Assembly: GCA_022414725.1 (NCBI GenBank)
Contig: CM039466.1
Span: forward strand, 17,694,817-17,758,816
DNA: 64,000 bases
Origin: Microglena sp. YARC
Lineage: Eukaryota > Chlorophyta > Chlorophyceae > Chlamydomonadales > Chlamydomonadaceae
Direction: 5' to 3'
How positions within the stretch are numbered: position 1 is the first letter of the stretch; the number at the start of each line of letters is the position of its first letter. The notes under the pieces are model-generated. The model worked only from the letters and a program-made list of their open reading frames with translations. It was not told the origin of the DNA and did not search any database. A program made the position numbers and the translations under genes. Shown piece after piece: positions 57,930-64,000 of this stretch.

Positions 57930-58420
57930 GAGTGAGTCAGCAGCTCAATTCCACTGCCCGCGATTTCCCTTTCATAAATCCAACAGAGTTGTCAACCAGA
58001 AGTCTGCTTGAGAACACAGGGCCTTCAGGAATCCGTTGAATATGTTGGCGGCACCCCACGTATTCACTGTGCGAGTCAGCAACTGAATCCCTCTGCACCG
58101 CTACACGGTGCCCGCGACCCTCCCTTCAGAAATTCACTAGGGTTGTCAAGCAGAAGCCTGCTTGCCAAGCAGTGATACACACAGCTGATCAGTGATACAC
58201 ACGGCTTTCTTTTGCTTGCCAATCAGTGCACTTCTGCTTGCCAATCAGTGCTCTTCTGCTTGCCAATCAGTGATACACACGGCTTTCTTTTGAGTACCGG
58301 AACCACAGTGAATGCGGTTGCGTAAGACTCAATGCGGCTTTAATCGACGACAAGTGTTTCGTGTGCGCTTCGAAAAACGAGTGTAAACCACGCAAAATCC
58401 ATACAGATTACAGCCATACA
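57930..58420. repeat. Dispersed repeats including TTGCCAATCAGTG tandem
   Basis: Two hairpin/GC repeat units, then four units of GCTTGCCAATCAGTG, then the ATCGACGACAAGTGTTTCGT segment that also precedes the genes at 4816, 5634 and 21345. So the repeat landscape of the element continues here. 58420-58649 has no gene. Confidence 0.8.
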
Positions 58421-58649
58421 AACTCGAATCTCTCTCTGTCGAACTGCGACTCATTCAATGCGCGCTAACAAACCAGAATTCGCCCCCGTACAGACAGTTT
58501 TAGGATAGATCCGAATTATATTTGTGTTAGATGTACATCGGATTTGTGTTAGATACGCGTCGGTATCACACCGTGCGCGACACCCGATGCGGTGAGATGA
58601 CATTTTAGAAATTCAGGCCAAAAATGGGCAGCGCTTTAACGACAGGCAT

Positions 58650-60395
58650 GTGTCCATTGCGATGAACAGGGCAGGCAAATTGTATGAGCGGATGGGGCGC
58701 AACGAAGTGGCCAGGGCACAACGGATGATGCAGGCTCTGAGTGTCTTTGCCCTGCATGAACTACACATTATGGATGCTCAATCTCTGTCTAATGTGTTGG
58801 TTGCCCTGGGCAAGGTAGGAGGTCCAGTTAACCCTGCTCTAGTAGCTACCTGGTTGCGTGTGGCTAAGCCGAAGCTGCCTGACTTCAATTCCCAGAACCT
58901 GTCCAACAGTCTATGGGCAGCAGCAAAGCTGGGTATTGAGGATAAAGCTTTCACTGCTACCTGGTTGCGTGTGGCTAAGCCAAAGCTGCCTGACTTCAAT
59001 GCCCAGAACCTGTCCAACAGTCTGTTGGCAGCAGCAAAGCTGGGTATTAAGGATAAAGCTTTCACTGATACCTGGTTGCGTGTGGCTAAGCCGAAGCTGC
59101 CTGACTTCAATGCCCAGGGGCTGTCCAACAGTCTGTGGGCAGCAGCAGAGCTTGGTATTGAGGATAAAGCCTTCACTGCTACCTGGTTGCGTGTGGCTAA
59201 GCCGAAGCTGCCTGATTTCAATGTCCAGAACCTGTTCAACAGTCTGTGGGCAGCAGCCAACCTCGGTATTAAGGATGATGACTTTGCTGCTACCTGGTTG
59301 TGTGTGGCTAAGCTGAAGCTACCTGGATTTGACGTTCAAGCCCTGTCCAACAATCTGTCATCAGCAGCCGACCGGGGTACTGATGCACCAACAGTCCAGG
59401 TTGTAGGGGATGCCTCTGACAAGGCCCTGGCAGCCTACACCCCTAATGGTGAGCTGAGACAAGCCATCAACCAGCCTTTTAACAAGGAGGAGCTGAAGGC
59501 TGTGCAGGCAGACAAGTGGCCTAGTACTGCAAGGGAGCTGGCTGTTGTGAAGCTGGCACTACAGGTCATGGAGGAGCAACGTCCGGGGTACTTGGCAGGG
59601 AAGACGATCCAGTATGGGACAGATTGTGAAGTAGCTGTGATGATGATGCACATGATTGAATTCCCTGATGCCCCTACGGACTCCCCATTTGCCCATGACT
59701 TGACCAGTTCAAGCAAGAAGTATGATCATGATCTGGCTACGGCCATGGGCATAAAAGGAGGAGAAAGCTCCGTCCCTTTAGTGAAGTACATTAGATTGCT
59801 CTGCAAAGAGTTGGGGGTAGAGCTAAGTGTAGTATGGAGGCGTAGGAATCATCCTGAGCAGCAGGTGGCCGATCACCTGTCCAAGGTCGAAGATCAGGAG
59901 GATTGGTCACTACATCAAGGAGTGTTCCTGAAGATGCTAGAGCACCCCTGTCTGCAAGGCAGGAGGCCAACGCTGGATGTGTTTGCTTCAGGGGCCAACA
60001 CCAAGGTGCAGGGTGCCTACTATTCCAAGTATCTGGGAGTAGGCTGCCTAGGGGTGGATGCTTTCAAACACCCATGGGTGAGGGATGGAACACCTAGAGA
60101 GGAGCAGTTGGCCTACATCCATGGTCCCTTCCACCTTCTGCCTCAGATCTTGCAGAGAGTGAGCGAGGAGCAGGCGGATTGCATTGTAATTACTCCAGGG
60201 TGGAATGGACCATGGGCATCCTTGCTATCAGGGTTACCTGTCCAGGCCACAATGGAGTTGCCATGGAAAGCTGACCTCCTGGTGGCTGGGGCTTTGGTCC
60301 CAGCCAGGGATAGGGGGGGCTGGAGCAAGCGCCCCAAGGACCCCCTAAAGGCCAGCTTCATCCTATGGGGCAACAAGCAAGATGCCCAGGACTAG
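58650..60395 (+). CDS. OPR-like repeats fused to a DIRS-type RNase H
   Basis: Residues 65-240 contain five 38-residue repeats (TWLRVAKPKLPDFNAQNLSN then SLWAAAKLGIEDKAF), similar to octotricopeptide/FAST-type helical repeats of chlorophyte organelle RNA-binding proteins. From about residue 255 the sequence is the RNase H and C-terminal part of DIRS-like retrotransposon polymerases: STARELAVVKLAL, a TDCEVAV, NHPEQQVADHLSKVEDQEDW, LDVFASGANTK, GVDAFKHPW and PGWNGPWASLL. The reverse transcriptase itself is absent and the first RNase H Asp appears replaced (AAYTPNG). It is an intact 581-codon frame, so either a domesticated gene or recent fusion. Confidence 0.75.
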   Translation: MSIAMNRAGKLYERMGRNEVARAQRMMQALSVFALHELHIMDAQSLSNVLVALGKVGGPVNPALVATWLRVAKPKLPDFNSQNLSNSLWAAAKLGIEDKAFTATWLRVAKPKLPDFNAQNLSNSLLAAAKLGIKDKAFTDTWLRVAKPKLPDFNAQGLSNSLWAAAELGIEDKAFTATWLRVAKPKLPDFNVQNLFNSLWAAANLGIKDDDFAATWLCVAKLKLPGFDVQALSNNLSSAADRGTDAPTVQVVGDASDKALAAYTPNGELRQAINQPFNKEELKAVQADKWPSTARELAVVKLALQVMEEQRPGYLAGKTIQYGTDCEVAVMMMHMIEFPDAPTDSPFAHDLTSSSKKYDHDLATAMGIKGGESSVPLVKYIRLLCKELGVELSVVWRRRNHPEQQVADHLSKVEDQEDWSLHQGVFLKMLEHPCLQGRRPTLDVFASGANTKVQGAYYSKYLGVGCLGVDAFKHPWVRDGTPREEQLAYIHGPFHLLPQILQRVSEEQADCIVITPGWNGPWASLLSGLPVQATMELPWKADLLVAGALVPARDRGGWSKRPKDPLKASFILWGNKQDAQD

Positions 60396-62040
60396 GGGAT
60401 AGGGAGGCTTCCCTGTGTGTGGACACATCAGGACAGTCGGGATGGGAGGAGGTGAATGTTTGAGTGATGTAGCGTTTGGGCAGTTTATAGAGGATGAGAC
60501 ATGTTCATTGTAGCCATTGTTTCATTTTTGGCTGCGTGTAGCAGCTTCCATTCAGCTCCATTTACCAGTGAATTCATCAAGCCCAAAGCTTGCAGCTGCA
60601 TTGGAATGTCTGTCATGTCAGCTTTGAGTTTGATTACATAGCTTGGCCCATGCAATCTTTCGACCAGATTTGAATTGAATCGCATTTGAACTTTAGCTAC
60701 GTTACATAGCTTCGGCCAGCAATTTAGGGATTGTGGTGAATGTTCGTTTTGTCAAGGTTTGCCGACCCTAAGTGTGCCTACTATTTTGTAGGAGTGGTAA
60801 CGCCATTCGAATTGAATCCTATGTGCCGCTGGTTTGTGTTGGGAGACCCACCTCCTGGGATGAAATATCTTTTTTAAAAAGGCTTGCAGTCGCTGCCGAG
60901 AGTACAGGTTTTCAAACTCACCAGGAGTTTGTTGGTAACTGACGTTGATACAGATATATATCAAAGGCGAGCCAGCTAGCGAGCGACCCAGCCAACTCAG
61001 ATTCGACCCGAAATCGGTTTGGCATACGTTCGTTTGCCAAGTAATTTGCCAATTAACGCTGCACGTACGGCATACAAAAATACGAAATCCTCGTACTTTA
61101 CTAAGTTCCTGTCATATTATTCTGATAACTCAATGGGACCAGGAGTAAGCAAAAATAGTTGGGTATCCTGGCGGGTACCCTGGAGGTCGGCACAAGGGGT
61201 GGTGTAATGTTCGTCAAGCAGCAGTGGCAGCCTCCTTGGTGAAAGATGCACAAGCAGTTGCTTCCTTATCCGAACAATTTAATATTGGGGGTCAAGAATT
61301 AATATAGCATGGCATGGCATTGTTATTCAACTTGGTGGCCTGTAAGGCTAATGAACTTAAGAGCTCGCTGACTCCCCGAAGTCCCATGGTGGCAGGTGCA
61401 GCAACTCCCGAGGCTACATTGCTACTGGGCAACCTGCAGGAACTAGTGCGAAACAGCAGACTTCCTTGTCAAGCACCATGCACTAATGCAATGAGCTGCG
61501 AGAGGCACGGAGATGCGAATTTTTCCAAGGGAAAATCATAGACATGCTCCGGGTCCCTAGATCGAGTCCACAGGACAGGAGGGAAATGGCAAGTGAAAAC
61601 GCCGCGTCCACAGTCCGCAAACCTGAGATCCGTACGCGAAAAAGGGCACTCCGAGGTGATCCGCCCCCGACAGGAATCGAACACGGTTACGAGGATGTAA
61701 TTTTGATTGGCCATTTCGACCGTTTATAATTCAAGTCTGACGATTAGAAAAATTTGAATATTGGATTGCTCAGGTTTCCTTAAGGATTCTGTGTTACAAA
61801 ATTGGATGGTCGGCAGGCTGTGCTGCTCCAGTCTCGGCAGTGATTTGCTGAGTTTATGTAACGAACCCTCTCTCTCTTAAGGGGGCCGACCAACTACCTC
61901 AACCTTGTAATCTTTCTTTCCCCTTGTAATCTTTCTTTCTCAACTACCAAGACGGCGGGTGGTTTCTCGAGTCCGAGTTTAGGGCGGTGTTGTTTTACTG
62001 CTAGGGCATGAGCCCCTTGTAATCTTTATTTTTCTCATGC
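60396..62040. other. 1.6 kb without a supported gene
   Basis: No reading frame looks protein-like. A CGATTCC motif near 61670 on the minus strand resembles a tRNA B box but the arm does not pair. CTTGTAATCTTTCTTTC is repeated near 61905-61940. Confidence 0.5.
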
Positions 62041-63500
62041 TGCCCCATGCCTAAAACACTTTGTTTTTTTAGGGCTGACCCTCCCGGCCTCCCCCTCCCC
62101 TCCCCCCGAAATACCGGTATAAATAAGAGGCACAACTTGAAATTATATATGGATTCTGGGTACCAGCATGGACACTATGGCGCAAACGATGGCATCCTCA
62201 TATTCCCAAACAGGGATGGGTGTGATACAGGTAGTCCAATTTCTATTCTGCACCGCCCTTTGGGGTTGCCCAAGTACCGTGCCATCCATTCACCTACCCA
62301 TCCATACCCGCTCATACACCCATCCATGCCAGACATACCACGCATCCATACCCCCCACCCACCACCACCCACCTATCCATACCACCCATACGCAGCCATT
62401 CACCCCCCACCCACATTACCCACCCATACCCCCCCACCCCCTTCCCCCCACCCCCACCCCACCACCACCACCACCACACACACACACACACCGGTTCAAA
62501 AGTGGTGCAATGAACTGCCCATGTCTACACAATCTCAATGGTGGTGACTAACACCATGCCATCCCTGTACTCTTGCAGCCTTCATGAAAACACAGTCAAG
62601 CAGATTCAAACCACAGCCCCACAGTGTGGAGTATATATTACAAACTCCACACAAACTCTCACCCCTCAGAATGGCAATCTGGAGGTCAGTAAAAAGCACA
62701 ACGAACAAGTTCTACTGCAGCGTCGCCTGCGATGCTAACAAATGGCGGAGAGTGATCGCGAGGGAGCGACAAGTGGCAACAGAAGCGAGTTAGTTACGAG
62801 ACGACTGGCTGACGAATCGGGCTTAATCACGGTCAGACGGATGGATGGACGAACGGACAAATGGGTAACACTGGGGGCTCCCTGTCACGGCTTGTATGCG
62901 TGCTCCTCAAGGACAGGTATGTTACCACTTTGCAAACGCAGAAAAATTCGTGGTGTCAAGTTGAAAGGAAGTTAACGTAACTGGGCGAAAAATCCTCATT
63001 CTGTCATATTGCAAGTGCTGACTGCCCCTCCTAGAGGCTTCCAGTCAGCACCCAGTGGTGGCTACAAAACTTTCTTTTGAAGTAAGTTTGGGATCGTGTT
63101 GCGTATATGTAACGCAAACACGAAACATTGAAGCAATAAAAACAAAAAGAATCCAAAAAACTGTGGTGATCATTGGGACGTGTACTTGTCCTAGGAATGG
63201 AGATGCATTTCCCCCACACACACTGATGAATGAACATACATGACAACCTGTTGGCCAGTCGTAACTGGTCCATCACAGGCACAAGGCATGTCTGGGTTAT
63301 ACACAAGCTGTCTGTCTGCTACACAGCCAGCATAACCAAACTTAACCAGACGGTAGATGAGGGGAAGGGCAAATCTAGTCAGACTGCCGTCGTAAAGGTC
63401 TGAGTAGAGCTTGAAGTCCCCTTTGATGTTTGTTGCAAAGTTCAGCGCAGGGGGCTATGAACTCAGCCCTTGTAGAACAATTGGAGGACAGAGGGGTCAT
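62041..63500. other. Non-coding stretch with simple repeats
   Basis: Contains a CCACCCA/CCATACC-rich tract at 62280-62470 ending in a CACACA run. The remainder shows no gene, no shared repeat with the viral part and no obvious RNA gene. Probably ordinary host intergenic or intronic DNA. Confidence 0.5.
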
Positions 63501-63524
63501 CTGGGTAGGAGCTGTTGGGGTGCT

Positions 63525-63780
63525 GAGCATCTAGCTGCTGTAGCCTGCCCTGAGATTCTCGAGAGTAGCTAGATGCTGAGACAAAACCGAGCTGAGTAGC
63601 TGCTGCCGGGCTGAGTTCAACTTTGTAGCTATGTCGCTTTGTAGCTTTCGTATAGCTGTGTAGCTTTGTAGCTGAGTAGCCTGCGTAGCTTTGTAGCTTT
63701 TACAGCTGTGTAGCTCGATTGTAGCTGGATGAGTAGTTCTTAGGGTGCTGAGGGCGCAAAAGGCGCTGATGAGGGGCGGC
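63525..63780. repeat. TAGCTTTG/TAGCTGAG minisatellite
   Basis: Irregular units of TTTGTAGCT and GAGTAGCT recur about 15 times between 63540 and 63740. No coding potential. Confidence 0.85.
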
Positions 63781-64000
63781 TAATGAGAAGGCGCTGAGGA
63801 ACCAAAAATGGCCGACAGGAAGTCACTCGTGGGCTGCGGGTTGGCTCTGGAGTGGCTATTGGATGTCGATGTGTGTGGCTCTTACGGTCCACTGATGGCT
63901 GCTACGAAATGCACTACAGCATGAATAGCTAGGGCGCTGATATGACTGAGTCGCTGTTTTCGCTAATGTCTAAAAGAAGAGCTGCCATTGATTCTATAGT

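Noticed and set aside
61600..61720. A tRNA gene on the minus strand
   Set aside because: The B-box-like GTTCGATTCC is present, but the T stem has two mismatches and no acceptor pairing or A box was found.
62047..62551. Pro/His/Thr-rich frames
   Set aside because: They translate the CCACCCA and CACACA simple repeats.
1..64000. Alternative genetic code (TAA/TAG as sense), suggested by in-frame stops at 28223, 33746 and 44029
   Set aside because: The diverged paralogs at 1858 and 29755 end at the same TAA after a conserved C-terminus, and many other genes carry frameshifts, so simple decay or introns explain the stops better.

Overview
The window looks like a stretch of a green-algal nuclear genome (or a contig of similar origin) dominated by an endogenous, decaying large-DNA-virus-like element. 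Evidence for a eukaryotic host: a gene at 58.65-60.4 kb with octotricopeptide-like 38-residue repeats fused to a DIRS-type RNase H, CT and GATA microsatellites, one credible spliceosomal intron, and many non-autonomous DNA transposons. Evidence for a giant-virus-like source: D5/PrimPol and TV-Pol/SF3 replicative helicases, an RFC1 clamp-loader subunit, a dual-specificity phosphatase, a caspase-fold protein, IS607 and Fanzor remnants, ankyrin, RCC1 and tail-fibre-like proteins, a thioredoxin-like protein and PDKPW-type repeats. I saw no major capsid protein, no B-family DNA polymerase and no complete packaging ATPase, so the virus type is unresolved.

Layout. 1-1754 is the left arm of a large inverted repeat; its partner lies at 54203-55956 or beyond. 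Each arm carries the same three genes. 1.8-5.4 kb holds small unknown genes. 5.4-9.08 kb and 21.1-24.2 kb are two direct copies of a block that carries putative PD-(D/E)xK nuclease genes, tRNA-like sequences and a membrane-anchored coiled-coil gene. Between them lie a 242-bp satellite (9.34-13.0 kb), a broken PrimPol-D5 gene, a rearranged second D5 gene and a fragment of a third. A 304-bp satellite (24.4-26.5 kb) abuts a TV-Pol/SF3-helicase gene. 29.7-54.2 kb is a mosaic of virus-like genes, many directly abutting or interrupted by transposon ends. After the right arm come another transposon, a frameshifted LRAT-like gene, dispersed repeats shared with the interior, the OPR/RNase H gene, and 3.6 kb with no gene I can support.

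Common themes. At least three transposon families have been active: one with TACAGTC ends (four near-complete copies of about 432 bp carrying a conserved small ORF), one with TACAGT ends followed by TTCTCAAATAAAG, and one foldback family starting AATGGGCGTTCC. The ends of the first family repeatedly form the C-termini of neighbouring reading frames, including RFC1 and Fanzor. Many genes show frameshifts, in-frame stops or truncation, so most of the viral replication machinery in this copy is probably not functional as written. Small genes in the inverted repeat and the nuclease paralogs look intact. Family calls are from reading motifs by eye; no database search was run.
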